A DNA stretch of 64,000 bases, taken from contig CAWJPW010000008.1 in the NCBI GenBank assembly GCA_963844845.1, positions 620,001-684,000 of the forward strand, in the 5' to 3' direction. Source of the DNA: CAWJPW01 sp963844845. Lineage in GTDB: Bacteria; Acidobacteriota; Thermoanaerobaculia; Thermoanaerobaculales; Sulfomarinibacteraceae. Below the pieces are notes generated by a model that made no database searches, was not told the DNA's origin, and saw nothing but the letters and a program-made list of their open reading frames with translations. Shown here piece by piece: positions 25,570 through 33,146 of the stretch (positions are counted from its first letter, which is position 1; every line of letters begins with the position of its first letter). The position numbers and the translations under genes are program-made.

Positions 25570-26070
25570 GTGACCTTCGAGGAGGTGTATGCGCGCTTCC
25601 GCGGCCCGGTGTGGCGCCTGGCTCGCCGCCTCGGCGGCGAGGAGGACGCCCTCGATGCGACTCAGGAGATTTTCCTTCGCGTGTGGCGGGGACTGCCCGG
25701 CTTCCGCGGGGACGCCAAGCTCAGCACCTGGGTCTTCCAGATCGCGTGGAACTATCTGCGCATGGCCCGGCGACGCAGCGGCCGGGGAAGCCTGGTTCTG
25801 GTACCAGTCGGCGACGAGCCCGAGGCGGCCGAGCGCGTGCCCGACCCGGCTCCCGGCCCGGAGCGGCTGGCCGGCGCACGCATTCTGCTCGACGAGGTGG
25901 AGCGCGCGCTCGAACGGTTGCCCGAGCATTACCGGGTGGCACTGTGGCTGCGGGACGGGGAAGGGCTCAGCTACGAGGAGATCGCGGGGGTGTTGGATGT
26001 TCCGATCGGGACCGTGCGCTCACGCTTGGCCAGGGCGCGCGCCGCCCTCAAGGAGGCGATGGGGCCGTGA
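25570..26070 (+). CDS. ECF (extracytoplasmic function) RNA polymerase sigma factor
   Basis: This 166-aa sigma factor has region 2 (about 5-70) with EEDALDATQEIFLRVWRGL and KLSTWVFQIAWN for -10 binding. Region 4 (about 110-160) has LPEHYRVALWLRDGEGLSYEEIA followed by the helix-turn-helix VPIGTVRSRLARAR. Start is GTG at 25570. It is followed, with overlap, by a membrane protein that looks like its anti-sigma factor, so it probably answers an envelope signal. The target promoter is not visible. Confidence 0.92.
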   Translation: MTFEEVYARFRGPVWRLARRLGGEEDALDATQEIFLRVWRGLPGFRGDAKLSTWVFQIAWNYLRMARRRSGRGSLVLVPVGDEPEAAERVPDPAPGPERLAGARILLDEVERALERLPEHYRVALWLRDGEGLSYEEIAGVLDVPIGTVRSRLARARAALKEAMGP

Positions 26071-27050
26071 CGATGGATGAGCACACCTGGGAGCTCCTGA
26101 GCCGCTACGTCGACGGCGATCTGCCGCCGGCCGAGGCGCGGGCGCTGGAGGAGCGCTTCGACACGGAGCCCGAGCTGGCGCGCGAGCTGGCGGCGCTGGA
26201 GCAGCTGCGCGGGGTGGTGCGCCAGGTAGCGGCTGCCGACAGTCCGCCCGCCGTCCTCGACGAGCTCCTGGAGCCTCTGCGGCGTAGCCGTCCGGCGCAG
26301 CTCCGTGTGCGGCCGGCGCTGGCCTGGCTCGCCGCCGCGGCGACGCTGTTCCTGGGTGTGACCGTGGGTGTCGAGGTCTTCCACCGCCGTTCCACTCCCC
26401 TCGTGCAGCAGACCCGCCACCGGGTGGCGAGGCAGCCCACGCCCTATCAGCTCCACCCCCTTCCCGACGGGCGCGGGGAGGAGAAGCCGGAGGGCGCGTT
26501 GCAGCGGCTGCTGGCGAGCCCGGTGCCGGTGCCGACGGTGGGTCCCCTGGCGCCGGTGCCGCCCGAAGGACCGCTGGACGTGGCGCCCCGCGCCGACGAG
26601 GAGGCGGGGCCTGTAGCCCGAGCCCAAGGCGAAGAGAGGGTGTGGCAGCGTGCGACCGCAGCCGGCGGGGTCCATGGCAAGGTCGCGTCCAGCGCGAGCG
26701 CGGGGTCGGCGCCGCGCCGGGAAACGATGAGTGGGCCGGCTGAGACTGCCGCCGCCCCGCCCGGGGAGAGCCGCAAGGCCGCTCCAAAGGGCAAGCAGGC
26801 CGAGCTGAGGCTGGGCGCCGGAGTGCGACCGCTGGTGGTCCACCTGCCCGCGGACAGCGACCTGGGCGTGGGCCGCTATCCGGTGTGGATCACCGTCGAC
26901 GACAGCGGCAACATCGTCGCTGCCGAGCCCCGCCCTCCGAAGGACGAGGAGTGGCCGCCGGGCTTGGCGGCCAGCTGTCAGCGGCTGGTCGGAGCCCACC
27001 TTGCCGGACTGGCGCCGGGGCGCCACGCCGCGACGCTCGTTGTTGACTAG
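26067..27050 (+). CDS. Probable membrane anti-sigma factor for the upstream ECF sigma
   Basis: This protein is about 327 aa from GTG 26067 (ATG 26073 is also possible). Its N-terminal cytosolic helical segment (ELLSRYVDGDLPPAEARALEERF) resembles anti-sigma domains but lacks the HxxxCxxC zinc motif. A single membrane helix follows at about residues 90-108 (AWLAAAATLFLGVTVGV), then a long Pro/Ala-rich periplasmic region. The C-terminal beta-rich segment (YPVWITVDDSGNIVAAEP) resembles a TonB C-terminal-like fold. AGGAGG at 26051-26056 and a four-base overlap with the sigma gene indicate coupling. Its TAG stop is part of the CTAG border of repeat copy B. Confidence 0.7.
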   Translation: MTMDEHTWELLSRYVDGDLPPAEARALEERFDTEPELARELAALEQLRGVVRQVAAADSPPAVLDELLEPLRRSRPAQLRVRPALAWLAAAATLFLGVTVGVEVFHRRSTPLVQQTRHRVARQPTPYQLHPLPDGRGEEKPEGALQRLLASPVPVPTVGPLAPVPPEGPLDVAPRADEEAGPVARAQGEERVWQRATAAGGVHGKVASSASAGSAPRRETMSGPAETAAAPPGESRKAAPKGKQAELRLGAGVRPLVVHLPADSDLGVGRYPVWITVDDSGNIVAAEPRPPKDEEWPPGLAASCQRLVGAHLAGLAPGRHAATLVVD

Positions 27051-27213
27051 TATCCTGTTTGGGAAGTTCGCTGTGCTATACGCGCAGCCAGCGTGGTTCC
27101 TGGCTAGGCGCGACGACAAAGTCGTAGCATCGCTACTTCGAGGAGGAGCAGCGCAGCCAGGGGCCGCGATGACAGGCGAAGAGCCCTTTGCGATTTTCCA
27201 AACTGGACACTAG
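27047..27213 (+). repeat. 167-bp dispersed inverted-repeat element, copy B
   Basis: The element is bounded by CTAG on both sides (27047-27050 and 27210-27213). The ends TATCCTGTTTGGGAA and, on the other strand, TGTCCAGTTTGGAAA form imperfect terminal inverted repeats. Internally CCTGGCTAGGCGC and GCGCAGCCAGG can pair to close a long hairpin, with a smaller stem at GCGACGAC...GTCGTAGC. The left CTAG contains the stop codon of the anti-sigma gene. It is the same length as copy A and in the same orientation relative to the gene it follows. It looks like a MITE or a structured RNA/terminator element. Confidence 0.75.
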
Positions 27214-27279
27214 GACCCCCGAGGCGGCTCCCGACCCTGGTCGGCCCTCTCGGCAAGCACGCGAGCAACCGGGGCGCGG

Positions 27280-27615
27280 CTAGAAGGAGCCGAGGGCCTC
27301 CTCCTTGGACTCGAAGACGTCGAACACCGTGATGAGCTGCGTCACCTGGAGGATGTCGTTGATCTTCGGTGACAGGTTGAGGAGCTTGAGGGCACCGCCG
27401 CGTTTGGTCACGGTGGTGTAGCAGGCCACCATCTCACCAATCCCGGAGGAGTCGATGGTCGAGACGCTCGCGAGATCGAGGAGGATCTTGTCGTGGCCCT
27501 CGTCCACCGACTGATGCACGAGCTGGCGCAGCTGCACGTCGCCGGCGCCGATGGTGATCTTCCCGGACAGCTCGATGATGCGGACCTGACCGTGGTCGTG
27601 GATCTCACTCTTCAT
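27280..27615 (-). CDS. STAS-domain anti-sigma factor antagonist (SpoIIAA/RsbV-like)
   Basis: This 111-aa single STAS domain has the phosphorylation-site motif TIDSSGIGEM (Ser56/57) and the LDLASVSTI strand. In the family, the unphosphorylated protein binds the serine kinase/anti-sigma and releases a sigma factor. The start overlaps the RsbW-like gene by 11 bases; AAGGAG lies upstream. The sigma factor or other target of this switch is not in the window. Confidence 0.88.
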   Translation of the reverse strand: MKSEIHDHGQVRIIELSGKITIGAGDVQLRQLVHQSVDEGHDKILLDLASVSTIDSSGIGEMVACYTTVTKRGGALKLLNLSPKINDILQVTQLITVFDVFESKEEALGSF

Positions 27616-28060
27616 CGTCGGAACTCCTTGTCGTCGGCTGCAGCCGCCGGACCATTATGACGACAGTTCCCCCCGCAGTGGCGCGGCTGAACTCCACCCG
27701 GTCCATGAACTGTCGCATGTAAAAGATACCCCTGCCGCTGGGGCGGAGCAAATTCTCCGGTGAGGTGGGGTCGGGTACCTGCCGCGGCTCGAACCCTTCG
27801 CCCTCGTCCTCGACTCGGATCGTGGCCTCCCGCTCCTGGATGGTATAGTCCACGAGGACCCGGAGCTCCGGGTCTTGTCGGTTTCCGTGACGGATGGCGT
27901 TAGCCACGGCCTCCCGCAGGGCGCTCACCAGCCAGTACTGCTCGTCGCCCCCGCAGCCCGCTCGCTCGCAGAGGTCCCGGAGGGCTCGCTCCGCCACCTC
28001 GATGGTCTCGAAGCGACTCGCCAGGATCAGATGGGCGGAGAGGGAAGATGGCGCTGCCAT
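27605..28060 (-). CDS. RsbW/SpoIIAB-like serine kinase anti-sigma factor
   Basis: This 151-aa GHKL ATPase has the N box REAVANAIRHGN, the G1 box VEDEGEGF and the G2 box GRGIFYMRQFMD. It likely phosphorylates the adjacent STAS protein and sequesters a sigma or output protein. Start ATG 28060 overlaps the start region of the divergent metallopeptidase. A perfect TATAAT lies at 28077-28072 on the minus strand, about 11 bases before the ATG, implying a very short leader, although no clear -35 was seen. Confidence 0.88.
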   Translation of the reverse strand: MAAPSSLSAHLILASRFETIEVAERALRDLCERAGCGGDEQYWLVSALREAVANAIRHGNRQDPELRVLVDYTIQEREATIRVEDEGEGFEPRQVPDPTSPENLLRPSGRGIFYMRQFMDRVEFSRATAGGTVVIMVRRLQPTTRSSDDEE

Positions 28061-29261
28061 GGTGATGCGGGATTATAACAGCGTGGCCGCCGCAGCATTC
28101 CTTGCTCTTTTCCTGTGCGGGCCGGTCGCGGCCGAGCCGTGTCCTCCTCAAGTGCGCCAGGTGGCGGCGAAAGTCGCGGCGCTGGACCGGCTGACGGCGC
28201 TCGACGTGCCCTGCCAGCAGATCGCCGGTGCCGCCTTGGAGGCGCGTCTGCGCGAAGCCCTCCAGCGCGGGCTGGACGGCCCCCTGGAGCTCGAGGTCGA
28301 GGCGCTCCTGCGGCTGGGTGTGCTCGACGGTGATGATGCCACGACGGTGACGCGCAGCATTCTCGACTTCTACGCCTCGCAGGTGCTGGGATTCTACGAC
28401 GCTGAGGCACGGCAGATGGTCGTGGTGGACGGGGCCGCTGTGGGCCTCGGGGCGGAGATGGTGCTGGCGCACGAGCTCGAGCACGCGGCTCAAGATCTCC
28501 GCTTTGGGCTCCCGGGACGGGTCGAGACGCTGAGCAGGAACGGCGACGCCCAGCGGGCCGCTGCTGCTGTGGCCGAAGGAGAGGCGATCCTCGTCATGGT
28601 CGAGGTCATGGCCGGGGGCGAACGCCTCGAGGCCGCCGACCTCGACGCCGGGGCCGGCGAGCTTCTCGCGAACCTCGGCGCACTCCAGCCCGATCTCCCT
28701 GGCGTACCCAGGTTCCTGGTCGCCGAGACCCTCTTCCCGTACACCGAGGGCACGCGGCTGGTGGTTCACGCGCTGCAGGCTGGCGGTTGGCCGGCGGTCG
28801 AGGACCTGCAGCGACAGCCGCCCCGGTCCACCGAGCAGATTCTCCACCCCGAGCGCCGCGACGACCCACCCCGGGTCGTGGTTGACGCCGAGCTCCCGCT
28901 GCTGCCCGCTGGCTTCGCGGTGGTTCACCGCGATGTGCTGGGGGAGTGGGCGCTGCGCACCTGGCTCGAGGGAGCGCTACCCACCGCGGCGGCGGCCGCC
29001 GCGTCGGAGGGCTGGGATGGGGATCTGTTGCGGGTGAGCCGCCGCGCCGCGGATGGTGCGTGGCGGGTGGACTGGGTTTCGCTGTGGGACAGCCCCGCCG
29101 AGGCCGGCGAGGCCACCGCCGGGCTGCGTACGGCGCTGCCCGCCCTCCTCGGCCGCCTCGGACCGGGGGGCGCCGAGGTGATGGTCCGGGCGCGGGGCCG
29201 GCGGGTCGTCGTGGTCGCTACCGGGCGCCCACAACCACCGGCCCACGTCGCCGGGCCGTAG
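28059..29261 (+). CDS. Secreted HExxH zinc metallopeptidase-like protein
   Basis: About 400 aa. A short N terminus and hydrophobic stretch (VAAAAFLALFLCGPVAA) followed by EP looks like a cleaved signal peptide. The zinc-binding motif HELEH occurs in VLAHELEHAAQDLRFGL at about residue 145, and Glu residues about 35 positions later (AEGEAILVMVE) could complete a gluzincin site. The rest is not assigned to a named family. It probably acts in the periplasm. Starts at 28059, 28062, 28065 and 28083 are possible and no convincing ribosome site separates them; the first overlaps the divergent rsbW start. Confidence 0.65.
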   Translation: MVMRDYNSVAAAAFLALFLCGPVAAEPCPPQVRQVAAKVAALDRLTALDVPCQQIAGAALEARLREALQRGLDGPLELEVEALLRLGVLDGDDATTVTRSILDFYASQVLGFYDAEARQMVVVDGAAVGLGAEMVLAHELEHAAQDLRFGLPGRVETLSRNGDAQRAAAAVAEGEAILVMVEVMAGGERLEAADLDAGAGELLANLGALQPDLPGVPRFLVAETLFPYTEGTRLVVHALQAGGWPAVEDLQRQPPRSTEQILHPERRDDPPRVVVDAELPLLPAGFAVVHRDVLGEWALRTWLEGALPTAAAAAASEGWDGDLLRVSRRAADGAWRVDWVSLWDSPAEAGEATAGLRTALPALLGRLGPGGAEVMVRARGRRVVVVATGRPQPPAHVAGP

Positions 29262-29436
29262 GCGCTGAAGCCGGGCTTCCGGGCCGGTCTGGACGGATGT
29301 TCACGGAGCCTCCGTGCGCCCCAGTGGGGGGCCGCGGAGCCCTTGCTCGTGCCTCGAGCTCTCCACGTCTCTCGAGAAGCCGGGGGCGTGGCGAGCGTGC
29401 TACCCTCCACTGATGCTGAAGCGAACGGAGGTTGAC

Positions 29437-30090
29437 ATGCGTCGAGTGCTGAGCGTCTTCCTGGCATTGGGTCTGGCCCTGGTTGCGGCGGCGGCGGACA
29501 CCCAAGCGCCGGCGCCAGAGGTGCGCTTGACCACCAACCGCGGCGTCATCGTCGTGGCGCTCGATGCCAAACGGGCGCCCAGTACGGTGGCGAACTTCCT
29601 CGCCTACGTGCGCGACGGTCACTATGATGGAACGGTGTTTCACCGCGTGATTCCCGGGTTCATGATTCAGGGCGGCGGCTTCGACGCCGACATGAAGATG
29701 CGGCCCACCAAGGCGCCCGTGCCCAACGAGGCCGACAACGGGCTGAAGAACCTGCGTGGCACCCTGGCCATGGCCCGCACCATGGAGCCCGACTCGGCTA
29801 CGGCTCAGTTCTTCATCAACGTCGCCGACAACCCTTCGCTGGACTTCCGCGAACGCTCGGTGCGGGGTTGGGGCTACGCCGTGTTCGGACACGTGGTGAA
29901 AGGGATGGACGTGGTCGATGCCATCGCCGGCACCCCCACCGGCATGGTGTCGGTGGCCGACCCGCGCAGTGGCCGCACCGTGCCGTTCCAGGACGTGCCC
30001 AAGACCCCTGTGGTGATCGAGAAGGCAGAGGTCGTCGCGCCGCGCGCCGACAGGGGAGATGCCGTGGCGGACGGGGCGCACGGGAAGTGA
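29437..30090 (+). CDS. ppiA: Periplasmic cyclophilin-type peptidyl-prolyl isomerase
   Basis: This 217-aa protein has a signal peptide (MRRVLSVFLALGLALVAAAADT) followed by a cyclophilin domain. It contains FHRVIPGFMIQGGGF with the catalytic Arg and Gln, AMARTMEPDSATAQFFIN and YAVFGHVVKGMDVVDAI. It would speed proline isomerization in exported proteins. ATG 29437 is backed by ACGGAGG at a spacing of five. The 175-base upstream spacer holds no gene I can support. Confidence 0.9.
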   Translation: MRRVLSVFLALGLALVAAAADTQAPAPEVRLTTNRGVIVVALDAKRAPSTVANFLAYVRDGHYDGTVFHRVIPGFMIQGGGFDADMKMRPTKAPVPNEADNGLKNLRGTLAMARTMEPDSATAQFFINVADNPSLDFRERSVRGWGYAVFGHVVKGMDVVDAIAGTPTGMVSVADPRSGRTVPFQDVPKTPVVIEKAEVVAPRADRGDAVADGAHGK

Positions 30091-30144
30091 CCCGGCACAC
30101 CTGGAGGGCCTGGATCCGCTTCTCCGGGTAGCGGGCGCCGTCGT

Positions 30145-30516
30145 TTAGTCGTACTCGGGATTGTCGTCGCTGCCGTCGTCACCGTCGCCGGGCTCGACCA
30201 TGCGCAGGACCCACTCGTGGAAGGTGCTCTCCGCGTCCCGGATGGGCAGCGACAGGACCTCCGGCAGCTCGTAGGAGTGTAGCTCGAGGATCGCCTGGGA
30301 GACGCGCTCGAAGAGGCTCGCCGGCGTCTTGATCAGGAGCAGGTACTCCGTGTCCTCGCACACCTTCCCCTTCCAACGGTAGATCGAGCGCAGGCAGGGG
30401 ACGATGTTGATGCAGGTGGCGAGCCGGCGGCCGATGAGCTCCTCGGAGATCTCCACGGCCTGCTGCTCGGTACCGACGGAGGTCACGACCAAGCTGATGG
30501 GGTCCAGGGCGGTCAT
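30145..30516 (-). CDS. cutA: CutA-family divalent-cation tolerance protein
   Basis: This 123-aa protein has CutA hallmarks: LVVTSVGTEQQAVEISEELIGRRLATCINIV, SIYRWKGKV and LHSYELPEVLSLPI. CutA forms a PII-like trimer associated with copper/divalent-cation tolerance. The C terminus is an acidic tail (GDGDDGSDDNPEYD) longer than usual. It converges with the cyclophilin gene across a 54-base gap with no obvious hairpin. Confidence 0.92.
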   Translation of the reverse strand: MTALDPISLVVTSVGTEQQAVEISEELIGRRLATCINIVPCLRSIYRWKGKVCEDTEYLLLIKTPASLFERVSQAILELHSYELPEVLSLPIRDAESTFHEWVLRMVEPGDGDDGSDDNPEYD

Positions 30517-30555
30517 GCAGGAACGCTAGCGAAATCCGTGCGGCGAGTCAAGAAG

Positions 30556-31170
30556 TCAGGTGTAACTGCGGATGAGCGCCACCACCACGCCCTGGAGCTG
30601 CACATCCCCCGCCTGAACCACGAGCGGCGGGAGCAGCGGATTGGCCGGCTGCAGGCGCACGCGACCGGGCCCGGCCCGATAGAAGCGCTTCAGCGTTGCC
30701 TCGCCCGCCACCAGGGCGACGACTGTCTCACCCTCCCGAGCGGTGGCTCGGGACTGCACCACCACGGTGTCACCGTCGAGGATCCCGTCGTCCACCATGG
30801 AGTCCCCGCGCACGCGAAGGGCATAGTGCTCGCCGGCACCCAGCAGGTAGCTGGGCACCTTCACCGACACCGACTCGTCGGCAGCGAACGACTCGACGGG
30901 TGAGCCTGCGGCCACCGTGCCCAGAACCGGCAGCTCGGTGGCATCGCCGTCGGGCTCGGGCGGGGATGGCAGGAGACCCCGCTTCTGGTGGCGCACACGC
31001 TGGAGAAAGCCCTTCTCCACGAGCAGCCGTACATGCTTCTGCGCGCTGGCAATGCTGGCGAACCCGAAATGCTCGGCGATCTCGCGGAGGGTGGGCGCCA
31101 CTCCGCGGGTGCGAATGGTCTCCTGGATGAACTCCAGGACCTCGCGCTGGCGCACGGTGAGATAGGGCAT
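30556..31170 (-). CDS. lexA: SOS repressor LexA
   Basis: This 204-aa protein has an N-terminal winged helix (TVRQREVLEFI, REIAEHFGFASIASAQKHV). The S24 protease domain has the Ala88-Gly89 autocleavage site in TVAAGSP, catalytic Ser124 in GDSM and Lys161 in ATLKRFY. It represses DNA-damage genes and self-cleaves with RecA. The promoter at 31177-31205 ends six bases before the ATG, so the mRNA may be leaderless. The TTGACG-TATCTT spacer is the natural place for a LexA operator, but I could not recognise a known SOS box. Confidence 0.95.
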   Translation of the reverse strand: MPYLTVRQREVLEFIQETIRTRGVAPTLREIAEHFGFASIASAQKHVRLLVEKGFLQRVRHQKRGLLPSPPEPDGDATELPVLGTVAAGSPVESFAADESVSVKVPSYLLGAGEHYALRVRGDSMVDDGILDGDTVVVQSRATAREGETVVALVAGEATLKRFYRAGPGRVRLQPANPLLPPLVVQAGDVQLQGVVVALIRSYT

Positions 31171-31176
31171 ACGCTG

Positions 31177-31205
31177 AAGATAGGCACAAATAGGGCGTAC
31201 GTCAA
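31177..31205 (-). promoter_or_regulatory. lexA promoter, probably giving a leaderless mRNA
   Basis: Minus-strand TTGACG (31205-31200), a 17-bp spacer and TATCTT (31182-31177). Only six bases separate the -10 from the lexA ATG at 31170, so transcription would begin at or next to the start codon. Confidence 0.6.
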
Positions 31206-31261
31206 ACCGCGCTGACTCACGTCGCCGCGTGCAGTTGCCCTCGCTGCGCCCGGCCCGGAAA

Positions 31262-31306
31262 CCACTTTCCCCCGGGAAGTCCCACGAACTTCCCGGGGGA
31301 AAGTGG
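31262..31306. terminator. Perfect 19-bp-arm hairpin overlapping the tRNA-Pro CCA end
   Basis: Arms 31262-31280 and 31288-31306 are exact reverse complements around a seven-base loop (CCCACGA). On the minus strand the first arm begins with the encoded CCA of tRNA-Pro, and the second arm is followed by TTTCC. It is the likely terminator of tRNA-Pro. Confidence 0.7.
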
Positions 31307-31380
31307 TCGGGGCGAGTGGATTTGAACCACCGGCCTCACGGTCCCGAACCGTGCGCTCTGCCAGGCTGAGCTACGCCCCG
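31304..31380 (-). tRNA. tRNA-Pro (anticodon CGG)
   Basis: The 77-nt tRNA has acceptor CGGGGCG/CGCCCCG, discriminator A and an encoded CCA. The D arm is AGCTCAGCCTGGCAGAGC, the anticodon stem CACGG/CCGTG has loop TTCGGGA giving CGG, and the T arm is GGTTCAAATCC. The C1-G72 start pair typical of bacterial tRNA-Pro is present. Confidence 0.96.
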
Positions 31381-31391
31381 ATGCGCGGCAG

Positions 31392-31420
31392 AGTCTAGCG
31401 GAAGGCGGCGGGAAAGGCAA
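31392..31420 (-). promoter_or_regulatory. tRNA-Pro promoter
   Basis: Minus-strand TTGCCT (31420-31415), a 17-bp spacer and TAGACT (31397-31392). Initiation would fall about five bases before the tRNA 5' end. It is near-identical in form to the tRNA-Lys promoter. Confidence 0.65.
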
Positions 31421-31443
31421 CGGGCCAACGGGGCCCGCCCGGA

Positions 31444-32787
31444 TCACAGGGGAAGGATGCGCGTCACCAGGATGAGCAGCACGAAGACCGGGCAGACAAC
31501 ACCTACGAACACCCTCCAGATCGGAGCCAGCCTGGCGAAGCCCGGTGACGAGCTGGTGATCTCCGCGCTGGCGTTCTGGAGTCCCCACACGAAGGTGCCG
31601 AAGAGGCAGAGAAAGAGGGCGCCCAGCGGCAGGGAGAGGTTCACCCAGAGGAAGTCCATCAGGGAGAAGAAGCCCTGCTGGCCCAGGAGACGAGCACTGG
31701 CCAAGGGCTCGACGCCCACCCAGGCCAGGGCCGAGGGAATCCCCAGCACCATCGTGGCCCCGCCCGCGGCCCACACGGTGCGGGTACGCGGCCAACCGCG
31801 CTCGTCGATGAAGTAGGCCGAGACGACCTCCAGGAGGGAGACCGTCGAGGTCAGTGCCGCCACCGCCAGGAGGAGGAAGAAGACCGCCCCCACAACCGTG
31901 CCCCCCGGCATGCTGCCAAAGACCTTGGGGAGAATCTGGAAGATCAGCGTGGGGCCGGCGTCGGGGCGCTGGCCCAGGGCGAAGAGGGCGGGGAAGATCA
32001 TGAAGCCGGCGAGCACTGCGATGACGGTGTCGCTGATCACCACCCACACGCCGCAGCGCAGCACATCGTCGCGGCGCGAGAGATAGGAGCCGTAGGTGAG
32101 CATCGCCCCCATGCCGAGGGAGAGGGAGAAGAATGCCTGCGCCATGGCCTCGAGAACCACCTTCAGGGTGATCTTGGAGAAGTCCGGCATCACCAGCCAG
32201 CGCACCCCTTCCATCGCCCCCGGAAGGAAGAGGCCGCGCACGATGATGCCCAGCATCATGACCAGCAGCAGCGGCATCAGGATCTTGGCCCAGCGCTCGA
32301 TGCCCCGCTGCACCCCCCCCGCCACCACCAGCACGGTCAGGACCGTGAAGAGGACGAAGAAGAGCATGCTGGTCCAGGGACCGAAGCCGCGCATGAACTG
32401 GTGCCCGGTAAGCGCCTCCTCGCTGTACTCTACGAACATGGCGAGGACCTCGCCGGCGATCACCGCGTAGAACGAGAGGATCGCGATTCCGGTGACGATG
32501 GCCAGATAGCCGAGGAGCTTCCAACCGCCCCTGGGGCGCAGACGGCGGATCGCCCCCACCGGGTTGCGCTGGGTGAAGCGCCCCAGGCTGATCTCCAGCA
32601 GCATCACCGGCAGACCGAGGGCGAGGACGCAGACGAGGTAGACCAGCACGAAGGCGCCACCGCCGTTCGCACCTGCGCTGTAGGGGAAACGCCAGATGTT
32701 GCCGAGACCGATGGCGGAGCCGGCAGCGGCGAGGATGAAACCCAGCTGCGAGCTCCACTGCCCGCGCGCCTGCGTGGGTGTGGACAC
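31444..32787 (-). CDS. Sodium-dependent transporter, neurotransmitter:sodium symporter (SNF/NSS) family
   Basis: This 447-aa protein has 11-12 membrane segments. TM1 carries the NSS unwound sodium/substrate site AAAGSAIGLGNIWRFPY, followed by the NGGGAFVLVYL of TM2. TM6 has SLSLGMGAMLTYGSYLS, and TM8 includes ALTSTVSLLE. The family couples sodium entry to uptake of amino acids or related amines; bacterial members are LeuT, MhsT and TnaT. The substrate cannot be read from sequence, although a tryptophanase gene is 7 kb away. GTG start with GGGGGAGGGG upstream. Confidence 0.93.
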   Translation of the reverse strand: MSTPTQARGQWSSQLGFILAAAGSAIGLGNIWRFPYSAGANGGGAFVLVYLVCVLALGLPVMLLEISLGRFTQRNPVGAIRRLRPRGGWKLLGYLAIVTGIAILSFYAVIAGEVLAMFVEYSEEALTGHQFMRGFGPWTSMLFFVLFTVLTVLVVAGGVQRGIERWAKILMPLLLVMMLGIIVRGLFLPGAMEGVRWLVMPDFSKITLKVVLEAMAQAFFSLSLGMGAMLTYGSYLSRRDDVLRCGVWVVISDTVIAVLAGFMIFPALFALGQRPDAGPTLIFQILPKVFGSMPGGTVVGAVFFLLLAVAALTSTVSLLEVVSAYFIDERGWPRTRTVWAAGGATMVLGIPSALAWVGVEPLASARLLGQQGFFSLMDFLWVNLSLPLGALFLCLFGTFVWGLQNASAEITSSSPGFARLAPIWRVFVGVVCPVFVLLILVTRILPL

Positions 32788-33146
32788 GACCTACCCCTCC
32801 CCCGGGACGCGGCTCGCGCCCCGGTTCAGCTAACGAATGATGAAGAATCCGGGACAGGGCACCCTGTGGAGAGGCTAGCCCGTCCCCGCGGACCCTGTCA
32901 ATCACGCTCCCGGGGCGCGAAACGATCCTCCGAAGCCCTCGCCCTCCGCTGTCACCCCGAGCCCGATCGCCGGGACCCGTCGCGGGACTGCCGAACCTCC
33001 CGCCCGAGTACCGATTCCCTCACGGCGGCACCGGCAGGGTGGCAAGGCCCCATCACAGGCGCCACCGACGGGAAAAGCGGCACACTCTGAGCTGGCAGGG
33101 CTCCGGTCGCCGCAGAATGCGGTTCCGAGCGCGGCGCGCTAGCTAG
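32788..33146. other. 359-base intergenic region: symporter leader/promoter and ATP-synthase 3' end
   Basis: No gene is supportable here. Reading the minus strand from the right it holds a (GCTA)4 run at 33138-33153 carrying the atpC stop. A small hairpin CCGCA-GAA-TGCGG at 33110-33122 may help terminate the atp transcript. About 200 bases follow in which I see nothing specific. Then comes the symporter promoter (32872-32901) and, in its leader, the inverted repeat ACAGGG-CA-CCCTGT (32854-32867), which could be an operator or stem. Confidence 0.5.
32872..32901 (-). promoter_or_regulatory. Promoter of the sodium symporter gene
   Basis: Minus-strand consensus TTGACA (32901-32896), an 18-bp spacer and TAGCCT (32877-32872). 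The leader to the GTG start would be about 80 bases and contains a six-pair inverted repeat. Confidence 0.55.

Noticed and set aside
26067..27050. Zinc-binding (ZAS) anti-sigma factor
   Set aside because: The HxxxCxxC motif is absent from the N-terminal region, so only a general anti-sigma assignment is made.
27001..27213. Small protein reading AQPAWFLARRDDKVVA, also seen in the other repeat copy
   Set aside because: Both repeat copies share this frame, but the differences between them are spread over all codon positions and are mostly amino-acid changing, and the frame ends differ. It is a by-product of the repeat.
31177..31205. Canonical LexA (SOS) box in the lexA promoter
   Set aside because: Neither the CTG-N10-CAG nor the GAAC-N4-GTTC type operator is present between -35 and the ATG.
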